The notes under the pieces were generated by a model. It saw only the letters and a program-made list of their open reading frames with translations, had not been told where the DNA came from and did not search any database. Below, in pieces: positions 22,432 to 33,473 of a stretch of 64,000 nucleotides of DNA. This DNA comes from Setomelanomma holmii (lineage: Eukaryota > Ascomycota > Dothideomycetes > Pleosporales > Phaeosphaeriaceae). The translations under genes were made by a program, and so were the position numbers. Where the stretch lies: assembly GCA_010015745.1 (NCBI GenBank), contig ML978155.1:62001-126000 (forward strand), read 5' to 3'. Every line of letters starts with the position of its first letter. Positions within the stretch are counted from its first letter, which is position 1.

Positions 22432-22889
22432 GTTCTTTAGTTGCTGTCAGGAGACAAGCAGTGGAGCGGTCGCTGCATGCAGGGGATAGTGAGGCATGAT
22501 GTGCATTTTCATGAGCATTCGAGGGCGACCCTAGGCATTCAAAACTTCGAGACCTGGAATTCGGCCGAATTAGTCCAATGGCTGGCACGGTGCAATCGGA
22601 TGGGATGGTTCACTCGGCTCTCGCATGCGATCACATGTAGCAGAGAGTCAAATCAACACTTTCATGAAACCACAAACGCAACTAGAATTGCTCAATGATA
22701 CCCTATGAAATCACCAGCGCTGTCTGAATCATGATATATCAATTGTGAACGCGTCGGCGAGACTTCGTCATCCGCAACTGCCTCGCTAAAGCTAGAGCGC
22801 CCACCACTAAATTCAATTCAGTCTTGGCGCTCCAACCCGAACTTGACGAACTGCAGCAGCATCTCATACCGTCAACCACATCCGTCACC
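22432..22889. other. RPL14-EGD2 spacer
   Basis: 458 bp holding the 3' UTR of RPL14 and promoter of EGD2. No gene seen. Confidence 0.5.
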
Positions 22890-23663
22890 ATGGCCAACCC
22901 ACGCATTGAAGAGCTGCCCGACGAGCCCGAGAAGAAGAACGCCCAGGTCGAGGAGGAAGACTCCAGCGACGAGTCTGAGGGCGATGCTGATGAGGCAGGC
23001 GAGGCCAACATCCCCGCGGGCGCCTCGGTCGCTGTCCACTCGCGCAACGAGAAGAAGGCTCGCAAGGCCATTGCGAAGCTCGGCTTGAAGCACATTGACG
23101 GCATCACCCGCGTCACTCTTCGCCGTCCCAAGAACGTGAGTCTCCCCGCGAATGCGTGTAAGAAGGGCATAGAGCTTGACTGCACAGCTCCTAGCATAAG
23201 AAGCGTTGAGCTGACATGCACCACAGATTCTCTTCGTTATCAACCAGCCCGATGTCTACAAGTCTCCCTCAAGCAACACCTGGATGTGAGCTCAGCCCAT
23301 CCCAATTGCAAGTTGACCTACTAACCCCGCACCAGCATCTTCGGCGAGGCCAAGATCGAGGACTTGAACTCTCAGGCCCAGGCTTCCGCCGCCCAGCAGC
23401 TTGCTCAAGCTGAGCAGGCATCCCACGACCACTCTGGTCATGACCACGATCACGACCACAAGGGCAAGGGCAAGGCTGTCGAGGACAAGAAGGAGGAAGA
23501 GGAAGAGGAGGATGACGGCGAGGACGTCGACGACTCTGGTCTCGAGGCCAAGGACATTGAGCTTGTCATGCAGCAGGCTAGTGTCTCGAGGAAGAAGGCT
23601 GTCAAGGCGCTCAAGGAGAACGACAACGATATTGTCAACTCCATCATGGCACTTTCAATATAA
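22890..23663 (+). CDS. nascent polypeptide-associated complex alpha subunit
   Basis: Exons 22890-23135, 23227-23285 and 23336-23663 encode 210 aa. An acidic N-terminus precedes the NAC domain (about 48-120): SRNEKKARKAIAKLGLKHI, then ITRVTLRRPKN, ILFVINQPDVYKSPSSNTW and IIFGEAKIEDL. A His/Asp-rich insert (HDHSGHDHDHDHKGKGK) and an acidic run follow, then a C-terminal UBA domain (LEAKDIELVMQQASVSRKKAVKALKENDNDIVNSIMAL). With NAC-beta it binds the ribosome exit tunnel and shields nascent chains. The His-rich linker might bind divalent metals, but that is speculation from composition. Start by family match and Kozak-like CACCATGG. Confidence 0.95.
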
Positions 23664-24101
23664 CCCATTGTAGCCAGACGCAGGAGGAAAAGATGGCTTT
23701 CTGAGCTTTAGTAGATCCCGAGGATATACTAGCTCATGTAAAAGAGACATAAAATGAATCTTCAAAAGTCACACGCCATATATCGGACAGCTGCACTCGG
23801 TGTAGATGTGAATCTAGTTATGCACGACCTCAACTTATGTAATCATGAACACTTTCGATTGCAGTCAGTGTGCTTTTCGTCCATCTCGACAATTCGTTGC
23901 TGGTGACCACTAACGCGGCCCAAGAACCAGAATATGGAGGTCGGTAAGGTCTTCGAGGATGATGTTCTCCCGCTGCGGAAACCAACGAGGATAGCTCGGG
24001 CGGCCAAAATGAAGTTCCGGTCTTGGCAAACGCTCCTCGGGACCGACGAAGAAACTCAACCACACGCATTCATCCCCACAAACCCCATCACATCCATCAC
24101 A
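23664..24101. other. EGD2-ATP7 spacer
   Basis: 438 bp with the EGD2 3' UTR and ATP7 promoter; CA-rich leader (CACAAACCCCATCACATCCA) just before the ATP7 start. No gene seen. Confidence 0.5.
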
Positions 24102-24864
24102 ATGGCCGTTGGAGTATGTACTACACCTTTCCTAGCGCTTGAAGAAGCTGTGTCGAGCTTAATTGCCGGCTTTTCGCGCCCCGCTTGCACGCAATGGCAC
24201 CCCCAATGTTGAGAACAAGAACTAACATCATGGCCTTACAGCGCAGCGCCGCCCTCAAGCTCGACTGGACCAAGCTCGGTCAGCAGCTTGGCCTCAAAGG
24301 CCAAACCGCCGCCGCCCTGCAATCCTTCAAGAAGCGCAACGATGACGCGCGCCGCAAGTTGACGGTCCTTTCGGAACAGCCCTCGACTGTCGACTTCGCG
24401 CACTACCGCGGCATCCTCAAGAACCAGGCCGTCATCGACGACATCGAGAAGCAGTTCAACGCTTTCAAGCCGCAGACATATGATGTAGCCAGGCAGGTCA
24501 AGGCGATCGAAGCGTTTGAGGCGCAGGCTCTTAAGAGCGCTGAGGAGACGAAGACAGTTGTGGACAAGGAGTTGGCAGATTTGGAGAAGACCCTGAAGAA
24601 CATTGAGGAGGCCAGGCCATTTGCTGATTTGACTGTGGTGCGTATGGAGTCGAGGGATCGGGGATGGAGATGGAAGCTAACAGCCAACACAGGACGAGGT
24701 CGCCGCCGCTCAGCCAGACATCGACAAGCGCACCGAGCAGCTCGTGTCGAAGGGTCGCTGGGCCGTTCCGGGTTACAAGGCAAGTTGCTCGAAGCATATT
24801 ATGGAGATGGAATTGCATGCTAACAACCGTACAGGAGAAGTTTGGCGATCTGTCCGTCCTATAA
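24102..24864 (+). CDS. mitochondrial F1Fo-ATP synthase subunit d
   Basis: Exons 24102-24113, 24242-24637, 24693-24779 and 24835-24864 encode 174 aa, the same length as yeast Atp7. The first exon holds only M-A-V-G; the second begins RSAALKLDWTKLGQQLGL and carries the helical stalk (DFAHYRGILKNQAVIDDIEKQF, ALKSAEETKTVVDKELADLEKTLKNIEEARPFADLT). Exon 3 reads DEVAAAQPDIDKRTEQL to WAVPGYK and exon 4 EKFGDLSVL. Subunit d is part of the peripheral stalk on the matrix side. The third intron has a GC donor (AAG then GCAAGT); using any nearby GT would break the conserved end. The first intron is 128 nt. Confidence 0.95.
24780..24834 (+). other. GC-AG intron in ATP7
   Basis: 55-nt intron with donor GCAAGT after AAG and acceptor TACAG. 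The extended donor consensus around GC is intact, as is typical of functional GC-AG introns. Reading is phase 0 on both sides (GYK then EKF). Confidence 0.85.
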
Positions 24865-26919
24865 GCGCCCTCTTTCGTCTTGCCAAAGCATGCCCAATCT
24901 GGGTTGTATCACCACATATTGTGAATAGTTGCAGGAATGCAATTTTATATTTCCATGTTCATTGCAATGTTCCCGTCACTCTCGTCTCCTTCGCACGTGC
25001 AAGATGCTAGACAACATAAGGTCTGTTGCCGTTATAGTCAAGAAAAGATAGTGAGGTCACGCAACTTTGATAAACAACGTAATCTGACAGCATACTCACA
25101 AAAATATGAAGCATACCAAGCAAAATAGGAAGTCTGATCAAGCAACTCTCGAGGTCGCATGAGGATATAGGAGCTGAGGAGGACGCGCATGCCTGTCGCA
25201 CGCTACGATGCGCAACGGCGTCACTAGGTTATGATAAGGCAGAATCTCGTGATCCTTGGCGGATGGGTTCCGCTGTCAAACCTGACTGTGTTGACCTCAC
25301 ACCATAAGAACCTTCTAAACAACCTTAAGACTCAGCTCCCATGGCATTGGGATATGTAGGGTGGTCGAATGTCGAAATTGGTGTCAACTACAACTTTGAT
25401 TGGACTGTCTTTATCTTTCTGGCTAGAAAAAGGAAACTTCTCCGTCTTCATTGATGACACGAAGTCAGCTCTTATAAGCATATCTCCTTAGCTGGCGATC
25501 TCCGAATGCTTGGTATCGCTGCAACCAATGTGCTTGCTACGCGCCGAATACGAACAAGTACAACTCTGATTCCTGGGTCATACGTGGAGACAAGCACATG
25601 GTGAGTCTGGAGGCTCGTGTCTGACGTGTGGCGGGTGCTGATGATCCGGCTTCAGCCTCACCAACAGCGCGTGGCAGATGCAGAGAGAGGACCAGTAGGA
25701 CGAGTCTCAAGCACGGTCAACATCCTTAGATCGATCGCGCTGAGACTCTTCGGCATGCACGGCCACATGGGGCTGGGGTAGAGGATGTAATGGCGATGCT
25801 GTGGCTGTTATCCGAGACACCCCGTCTATCCTGCCAGAATGTCGCGCATATTGTATGCCTCACACAGGACACACATTCGTGTGCATCTGCGTTCGCCCGC
25901 TTCATCCCCAAGTCAACAACATCTACGGACAAGTCGTGGAAAGAACAGCGGTGAAGTCAATGGTGGAGGTAAACTTGGCTGTGGCTCAGACCACGCTAGT
26001 GCAGCCACAGCGTGGCAGACCGGGAAGCTTCCAGCGTTCATCAGCAACAAACATCAGCATCAGCCTCAAAGTTCCTTCGTCCGCCAGATGCGCTTAGTTA
26101 TGAGCCTCGGGGAGCCACTCCTTCCCGTTATACACACGGATCGATGACTTCCCGAATACTCCTCTCGCACTCGCCGTTTGCTACGCCAACTGCTACCTTC
26201 ACAAGGCCCTCACATTGACATGCTTAGCTGATAGCTGTGCTCTGCGTCGATGATGCCACTTACTGGAAACATGCTCAAGTCCGAGGTTCGGATTCTTCAT
26301 CGCCTCTTGTTAAGGGTCTAGAGACCCACTTTGCTCACAAAAGCCGAATATCTTCAATTGCGCAGCGAATGAACGGCCGTCCCGACGATCTCGGCATCCC
26401 AACCTTGGCTGCAGCCTCATACCACCATTCGAGATGACGCACATCATCAGATCGTCCGGGCCGTTGGAGCTAGCGTTTGGCCCTGGAGCACTGAGCCACC
26501 ACTAAGATCTTACCACAGCACCTTGGAGCGTGACAGACGGGAGAGCCGTCGACACAAGCTAATCGCCAATCAGACTCAGAATCTAACTGCTAGTCCACAT
26601 AATGAGCACATGGAATCAGTCGATGGGTACGGTGCTGATGTCTTGGTCCGCTTTAGGGCGCAAGATCTTACACAATAACCCCACATCTGGCCGACATACA
26701 GCTGGTTCCTACCTTCAATATCTACCAAACTGGAGTACCACATGGTTTCAAGACGGTGTAGCTTCGGGAGATTGACTGTTCCCGGATCTAACGTGAGTAC
26801 AGCCTTCACCTTTTTCTTCAGCAGGTTGGATTACATCAATCCATTGGTATCTCCCCACTGCTTGTGGCAACATACCCTCGAAATATGTACTTTCTCTAGC
26901 CCAAGAGATATCGTATATA
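24865..26919. other. gene-free stretch, 2 kb
   Basis: Only conflicting frames up to about 100 codons. No repeats, RNA genes or coding motifs recognised. It separates the housekeeping block from the fungal-specific genes to the right. Confidence 0.45.
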
Positions 26920-28127
26920 ATGAACCATCCTTCCCTCCATATTGAAGCGCCAGAGCAAGAAGAACTTCACGCACCCTCACCAGCATCAACTGAACCTTCT
27001 ACAGCTGCATTTGACACGCTATCGACAAGGTACCTTACAGTTCCAAGTACTAGACCTCCGGGCCCGCTGTCCTCGTCACCGCAACGAAACACAGACGACC
27101 AGGTTCCGTTGGAAGAACTTGTCCATCCCAACGAAGACTCCATCTTCGAGCCTACATCTCGCATACTCGATCCATCCTCAGACGCGACACTTGTAGCTTC
27201 CACCACTACATCAATCTTGCCATCTCGGCCGAGCTTGCTTTCCGACCGACTTTATATGTCTGTTTACTCGACTTCGTCCGCCCATACAGAGCTCAGCGAA
27301 TTCAGCAATCCTCCCGCACGAAGGTATCACATGCCAGACGCACAAAAGATGTCTCGGAGAATTTCTACAGTACGCCATATCTCCGCTTATGAGCTTTCCG
27401 CGAATTTTGCATGCTGATGGTCGCTAGGCCGAAAAAGATCAACACATCCAGGCCCTTCGAACCCACCAGGTCAATACCTTGGTGGAGCTTCGACGCATCG
27501 AGAAAGCTTTCGCAGTCCTGGGTACACCAGACGTTAGCGAACCCATGACAGCGGCTTGTAAGCGCACATTAACGGCAAAGTGGCTGAGACTGACTTACTG
27601 CTAGGGTCGTATTACGTCGATTCGCATGGCTTGCTGACTGAGCTTCGTGGACTGACCAGGAATTATCCCTTCAGGTAAACATGCACAACAACCACATTTT
27701 CTAATCCGTTCACTAACATACATGTCCGAATAGCTCGCACTGCCTCGACGAAGCGAAAAGCCGCGTTTTCTCCGACCCTGCATCGAACCGCTCGTGGAAT
27801 TTATGCTGGCTGGTATTGACCAAGATTCACACCGAGTATGTCTCGTGCCTTCCTCCTTACCAATCATAAAGGAAAGTTTCTCATCGCGGCTTAGTCAACT
27901 CATTCCTTACTACGCACGATACCAGGCGTCGCAGCCCACGATGTGGGGCGGACATACGCCGTCATCCGAACAGATTTCGCAGCTCACGAATGCTTTTGTT
28001 GCGGAGTGGAATGAGGCACTCCGGCAGATGTTGCGTCATTGGGAACAGCCGTAAGTAACGTCAGTGGAAGTACTACATATGACATGGTCACTGATCCCTT
28101 GTATCAATCTTTAGGCCGGCAAGATGA
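26920..28127 (+). CDS. fungal-specific protein of unknown function, disordered N-terminus
   Basis: Six exons, 26920-27369, 27428-27557, 27605-27674, 27734-27835, 27895-28050 and 28115-28127, give 306 aa; introns are 58, 47, 59, 59 and 64 nt. Residues 1-150 are rich in Ser, Thr and Pro and probably disordered. From about 151 the sequence turns helical: AEKDQHIQALRTHQVNTLVELRRIEKAF looks like a short coiled coil, then YYVDSHGLLTELRGLTRNYPF, a Trp-rich stretch (NRSWNLCWLVLTKIHT) and QISQLTNAFVAEWNEALRQMLRHW near the end. No family recognised. The fourth intron boundary is the weakest: donor at 27836 with acceptor at 27894 keeps the frame, but an alternative with a poorer donor exists. The last exon contributes only a few codons. 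Confidence 0.7.
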
Positions 28128-28937
28128 GTAGCGACCAAGCGCATCAGGCAACTTTTCGGAGGAGCCAATCGCGGCAGATCTATGGTGCAAAGTCGAAGTC
28201 GAATTCGAACGGCTTTCATTATTCTTCATTACTCTCGTTCATGTTTCTCTCCCCCTGTCTCCACGCGTTCAAGCGTCTCATTCCATCGTTTCGCATTTGT
28301 AGCGTTTAGTCTTTTTGTTCTCTGTCATAGACATTCATCTGGTATGAATGCATGAATAAGCATACCGGTGGTATCGGCCCTTCGCACTTCCAATCTCCTA
28401 ACTTGCGATTATCTTGCGTCTAGTTCCGCCTTTCCTCTCTATCATGTCTTGTAGCTTCTTCTACATCTTCCATTTCCTCATTGTATCGGTCCAACTTTGC
28501 GACATCGTGCCGATCGTATCGGCATACTCTTGCTGATGACCATCGACAATGGATTGTCTCGTCGCGGTGTTTCTGTGCGTCGTCGCAACCAGTGTGGGCA
28601 AAAGTATAGGTGATTCGAACCAAGGCGATCGCTTCATGGCGGTCGACCAGGTCTAAAACGTTGATGTCTGACACCCGGTCCAAGGTGAGGTCCTGCCATC
28701 AGTCTGGCGATGGTGAAGATGTGTTCTCGACGATTTGCTTTTTGGTCTTCACGAAGCTCGTCAATCCGGCCATAGAACTTCAGCCGAATGACGACAGCGC
28801 AACACTGATCGCCAAAGCAAGTGCGACCATCGCAGTCGACGAGGATGGCATGATTTGCTGAGACGATGCAGAAGAAGACAGCGGTTTGCCTTTCTGCTCC
28901 ATGCCAACAGGCCGAGGGCTGTTCTTCGATTAGCGCT
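28128..28937. other. intergenic stretch between convergent genes
   Basis: About 0.8 kb between convergent 3' ends. Contains the end of the disordered-protein transcript. Overlapping minus-strand frames (28420-28683, 28634-28978) lack support. Confidence 0.45.
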
Positions 28938-29993
28938 TTACAAACCACAAGCAACCGAACTGTATACGTACAACACATCCGTCATGTCAAAGTATGCGTA
29001 CTTGCATCTCTCGCCATCTTGCAGATTCTCGTTTGTGAGCACGGTGGCGTCATTCGGGAAATCCATGATGGGCACATTAGGATAAAAGCTCTTCTCTTTC
29101 ATCACATACCGCGCCTGTGCGTACAGCGCGTAGTTCTCCGCGTTGTTAGCTGCATCATATACCATCTGCGTCGAGAGCACAGCGAGCAGCTTCGACCGCA
29201 TGACACCGTACGCGTACTTGAGCGTCTGCATATCGCCTGGCCCGTTACCCATGTCCGGGCGATCGTTCAGCACACCAGCTAGCACCGAAGTATTCATTGC
29301 GCCCTCAGTCTTGCTCAGCGTCCACTCCGTCGTCGCATTTGGTCCGCCAGGGACGGCTCGCACGACGACTGCTCTGCCAATGTCGGAGAAATGCATGACC
29401 ATTCTTGCCCATAGCGTGGCGCGGTTGTAGTACTCCATCAGCTTCCGGTTGTCCATTTGGTTGCCTGCCTTTTTGTCCACGCGCTTCTTCAGCGGGTCGA
29501 GCTTGAAGTAGTCCTTGCAGAAATTGACGTGTGGATCGTTCCCGATGTTGTATGCGACATGGTTGCCCTCCCTCTTGTTTCCGAACTTGCACACATTCAT
29601 CGGATCGTCGCAGCGTACGTGTATATCCGCGTTCTTGGGTCCCTCACTTCCTGCGACCTTGCCGTAATTCGCGGCGCGCTGCAGGTTGCCGATAATCATG
29701 TCCGTGTAATTCTCTATTAGGCTCGGTTTGCCAAAGAACTCGACCGACGGCTGCCCGGTGGAGTCGTAGGGTAGAGCGGCTTGGAATAAGGTCGCCATTT
29801 CTGCGAAGCCAGAGCGGATCTCAGAGAGGTCTTCCTCGTCGCATCCTTCGCCGCCGGTTAGTGTCGTCGCGAGCTTGACCTTGTCAGAGCCTTTTTCTTC
29901 GTTGATTAGACCATCCGGATACGCGAGGGCGTGAGGTATTAGGCAGAATGCGAGGAGGATTGGGAGCGAGGAGAAGATGCGAAAGGTCAGCAT
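28938..29993 (-). CDS. secreted aspzincin-like (M35-related) protein lacking the zinc-binding motif
   Basis: Single exon, 351 aa from the ATG at 29993; the frame extends upstream only through non-ATG codons. A signal peptide (MLTFRIFSSLPILLAFCLIPHALA) is followed by a domain with six Cys. The C-terminal half recalls deuterolysin-type aspzincins: a helix ending WARMVMHFSDIG where HExxH would sit, then KYAYGVMRSKLL where GTxDxxYG would sit, then NNAENYALYAQARYVM, matching their conserved N-A-x-N-Y-A-L segment. If the alignment is right, the catalytic Glu, the second His and the Asp ligand are all absent, so it would be a secreted pseudopeptidase. Alternatively it is a distinct fungal family with an unknown fold. 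Homology is inferred from motifs only. Confidence 0.72.
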   Translation of the reverse strand: MLTFRIFSSLPILLAFCLIPHALAYPDGLINEEKGSDKVKLATTLTGGEGCDEEDLSEIRSGFAEMATLFQAALPYDSTGQPSVEFFGKPSLIENYTDMIIGNLQRAANYGKVAGSEGPKNADIHVRCDDPMNVCKFGNKREGNHVAYNIGNDPHVNFCKDYFKLDPLKKRVDKKAGNQMDNRKLMEYYNRATLWARMVMHFSDIGRAVVVRAVPGGPNATTEWTLSKTEGAMNTSVLAGVLNDRPDMGNGPGDMQTLKYAYGVMRSKLLAVLSTQMVYDAANNAENYALYAQARYVMKEKSFYPNVPIMDFPNDATVLTNENLQDGERCKYAYFDMTDVLYVYSSVACGL

Positions 29994-31777
29994 CGCGAGA
30001 GATGCACGCTGCACTCGAGCGGTTGATTCATCCGGTACAAGTAGTCCTTACTACTGCTTGTGCAGCTTTCCGACGGCCTGGGAGATCGTGAATTAGGTCG
30101 CGTGCGTTACCAGACGCGCTGTCACTGTACAAAAGGCATTATAGAGGGCATGAAGCATCGGTTTGGGACACGTTAGGGGCCTCCCCGGCCCAGCCTTAAA
30201 CGCCATGCTAATGCGGCTTGTGGACCCGCGGCCTTGGCTCGTTCATTTGACGCGGGCTTCGAGACCGCGGTGAGTCTTGGCTTGATGCTCCTGAGCTCGA
30301 GTCATGGTGTTGAGCTTTCGCAGCGCCACAGCCGTCGCGACTCCGCGATTAGCACGCAAGCGTGTTGTTCCTCTGTTTTGTGAGTCGCAAACGAGTTCGT
30401 TTGCAAGACCTGCTGGCTTCGAGAAGTTTGCAGCGGCGGAGGGTAATTATCCGTGCCCAAGGATTCGCGACAATCATGTCTCAGACGAGCCATAATTGAG
30501 GCAGGTATGCTCCAGGGCTGAAACACGAATCAGAGTACCAAGACTTCTGCAACTCTTGGTCACCCGACACCTTCCATTGATTGTTCTCTTCATCTTCGCA
30601 GGTCGCGCCGACAGCTCTCTATCCATCATGCTAGGCTTACATCTCTCCAGGTCGATTTACGTTCAGATGCAGATTGCAGCGCCATTCGAGTGGAAGTAGA
30701 ACCGCAAGCTCGGTGTGATTTTCTGTGATGGTCGCCTAGTGCCATTGGAGGAAGGTTGGGCGATTCTCCCAAGGTTCGAAAGGAGAGTCGAGAAGGAGCG
30801 TGCAACCTACCGCGCCGATATTCTCCGGTCGCAACATGAAGTCGGAATCTATGGATCTGAGGTTTGCCTTCTCACTTGATCAGTTTCATCAAGTGATGTG
30901 CTTTGTGCAACAATAATTCTCCTTTTTCTTGAACGTCATGTCTTGGGTGATTCGGTAGTCATCTAGGGTTTGCAAGATTGCTGGACCTCGGCATGCAAAA
31001 AGATCTGAGAGGTTCGAAATAGCGACCCACTTGCGCACAGCGTCCCCACCGTGGACGATCTCTGCGGCTCTGCGGGAACTTCAAATTGAAGTAGCAAAGA
31101 GCAGTCGAGAGGGATATATGTCGCCTCACACAAGACCATCGACTCTCAAACAGCACAGCGTGTCGATATGAAGTCTTATCATCGCTCTGCCATTTCAGTC
31201 GAAGAATATGAAGATTGTCTGATCCTTGGAAGGTCGAGAAAGCCAGAATCTGGTCGTATGGAAAGCGCGTTCGGCCCGTCTCCGGCCACACACAGCGCCG
31301 CAATGACCGCATCTCCCACGCATCTCAGCTCCTCGGCGCTTCACAACGTTCGCTGGCGACAATCTTCTCACCGACATTTCGCTACGCCGTCAGAACGGAC
31401 ATGTACCCGTTACCGGACACTTGTTGAGCAAGAACTGGCTTTCATACAGCCTACATGTCCGAGGACCCTTAACTTGAACAAGCTTGGTAAGATCGCGGCC
31501 CGCCGCACTAACGATTACCATTTCCCCGCACGTTGCGTTACGAAGTCCCGTCGCCCGGTAATGACCTACATCTTCGGGAACGCGTGAGGAGAATCCGTGT
31601 AGTGGTGGAGATGGAGGCGTGGTAACTTGGTTTAGATGGACTAGTTTGGCGGCCTGGGACGTAGGTATATAGGTACCATAAGAGGTCGTTTTCACTGAGT
31701 ACTGCGACATTATTTGAGTAATTCTACAAATCTCACACCTTAACAATATCTTCGATACGCAAATCAACATCAGCATA
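29994..31777. other. gene-free stretch, 1.8 kb, between divergent genes
   Basis: Promoter regions of the pseudopeptidase-like gene (minus) and the GlcG-like gene (plus). The final 100 bp before 31778 include TATATAGG at about 31666. Other frames are short and overlapping. Confidence 0.45.
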
Positions 31778-32293
31778 ATGCGCTTCTTCACCCCGCTCCT
31801 TGCCCTCCTTCCCGTCGCCTTCGCCCAAATAAACGGCACAAATGGCATCGGCAGCACCCCATCTCAACGCTATGTCATCAACTCCACACAAGCGCAAACA
31901 ATCATAGCCGCCGCCGTCAAAAACGCAACAGCACTCAATATTCCTCAAAACATCGCCGTCGTCAATCCATCTGGCCTAATGGTTGCCTTCCTCGCCATGG
32001 ACAACGCGTACCCCGGGTCCATCGACATTTCGCAGAAGAAGGCTAGGACGGCGGTCCTATTCAATGGAATTCCCTCTGGCGGGCTGTACGCTGGTGCTCA
32101 GCCGGGTGCGTCGGTTTATGGTATCGAGGAGACGAATGGAGGTTTGGTGGTCTTTGGTGGCGGTTTCCCGATCTATGTTGATGGAAGGTTGATTGGTGGT
32201 GTGGGTGTGAGTGGTGGGACGGTCGAGCAGGATATTTCGGTTTCGATGGCAGGGGTACTAGGCTTGGGAGCATCGCCTAGTGCGCCATCGTGA
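31778..32293 (+). CDS. secreted GlcG/HbpS-like (DUF336) protein
   Basis: Single exon, 171 aa. A signal peptide (MRFFTPLLALLPVAFAQ) precedes a complete GlcG/HbpS domain: QAQTIIAAAVKNATALNIPQNIAVVNPSG, then LVAFLAMDNAYPGSIDISQKKARTAVLF, then GGGFPIYVDGRLIGGVGVSGGTVEQD. Family members bind heme or related cofactors (HbpS of Streptomyces) or are encoded in glycolate operons (GlcG); secreted fungal versions have no established function. There is one N-glycosylation sequon near the mature N-terminus (NGTN). The C-terminus ends in Ser/Pro. Length is typical for the domain, with no other module. Confidence 0.9.
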   Translation: MRFFTPLLALLPVAFAQINGTNGIGSTPSQRYVINSTQAQTIIAAAVKNATALNIPQNIAVVNPSGLMVAFLAMDNAYPGSIDISQKKARTAVLFNGIPSGGLYAGAQPGASVYGIEETNGGLVVFGGGFPIYVDGRLIGGVGVSGGTVEQDISVSMAGVLGLGASPSAPS

Positions 32294-32526
32294 ATAGGAG
32301 TTGGAAAGATGGATAGGTGCTGTTGCGCGGCGGAGAGTTTGAGTGTCGCCTCGATACAAGAAGGGCGTTGTGTATAATTGTGGCCTCGATGTGATGAAAT
32401 GGAGGCGCTGTATATATGTCATGTCTAACGACTACTCAAAAACTGAAATGGTCTATGAACACGCCAGCTACTCAAAGACCACAAATCTTGGCACGTCAAA
32501 CCCACAATGCCCTCAGGAGTTTCAAA

Positions 32527-33473
32527 TCACATCTTTTCAAAAGTCGCCGCCCTCTCCATAGCTTGGATAGCATCCCTCGCCACAACCCTTGTCTGCTCAT
32601 TAACATCCCCCATCTTCCCCACCTCCGCAAACCGTTCCCTCCAGAAATACCACCGCTCCTTACTAAATTCCGCCTTACCTTTCCACAGCTCGCCTCCCTT
32701 TGCAGGATTGCCCTGCCTCTTATCTTTCGGCGTGAGATCCTCATCCTTCTCGAACAACACTCTGTAGCCGCCGAAAGCCCACACCGCTGCCGCAGGGACA
32801 TACGTGTCGTACTTCTGCGCCGCAGTAGATTCTCTGTCGTCGGCATGCGGGGTTTCGAGCGCTTGGCGCATAGCCCAGATGGCGAAGAGGGAGTTATCTG
32901 CGGCTTGCTTGCCTGTGAGAAGCGCGTAGAAGTAATTGAGATTTGTCCATGCTGTGATTTCGACGTCTGATGCGTCGCCGGGCGTTGGCTGATCGTTGTA
33001 GGTTTCGCGACATGCCATTAAGAAGTCGGTTAGCGAGCTGTACAGGTAGTCGTACTTGTCGTTTCCAGGGATGGAATGCTCTTTGAAAGCTGCAACTAGA
33101 TCGACGAGCACGGTGTGCCAGTTTGCTTCGCGGTAGTTTATCCGGCGGGCAGAGTGGATGATGCTGTACCATAAGTCCATGAAGTTTACATCGTCTAATT
33201 GTTGGGCTGAGATCTTCTCATCGATGGGTGTGCAGAGTTTCTTGGTGGCTTCGTCGAGAGTGAGCTTTTCTGATAGATAGTCCTGGACGGTGGCGTAGTA
33301 GGGACTGTCATCTTCTGGTCGGAACCATCCACGGATCTTCGCGATCTCGTCAATACGGACTGCATCCTTCTGGTCACTGGCTGCGATTTCTTGTATGTTC
33401 TGGGTTTGTTCCTGCAGTATGTTAGTGTAGTCGATTAACATGCGGATATAGTGTTCACCTCGAGTTGAGGCAT
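32527..33473 (-). CDS. DUF3632 family protein
   Basis: Exons 33473-33459 and 33411-32527 encode 299 aa. The first exon carries just MPQLE; the 47-nt intron (GTGAAC to TGCAG) joins it to EQTQNIQEIAAS. The protein is all-helical in look, soluble and without signal peptide: YYATVQDYLSEKLTLDEATKKL, FMDLWYSIIHSARRI, HTVLVDLVAAFKEHSIPG, AWTNLNYFYALLTG, FAIWAMRQALE and the C-terminal KERWYFWRERFAEV with ARDAIQAMERA, the usual DUF3632 ending (W-x3-F and basic residues). The domain is common in Pezizomycotina and has no known biochemical role. Alternative start in the unspliced frame is less likely because MPQLE matches how these proteins usually begin. Confidence 0.88.

Noticed and set aside
28600..28690. 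possible tRNA T-arm (GGTTCGAATC) on the minus strand
   Set aside because: No A-box, acceptor stem or anticodon arm can be built around it.
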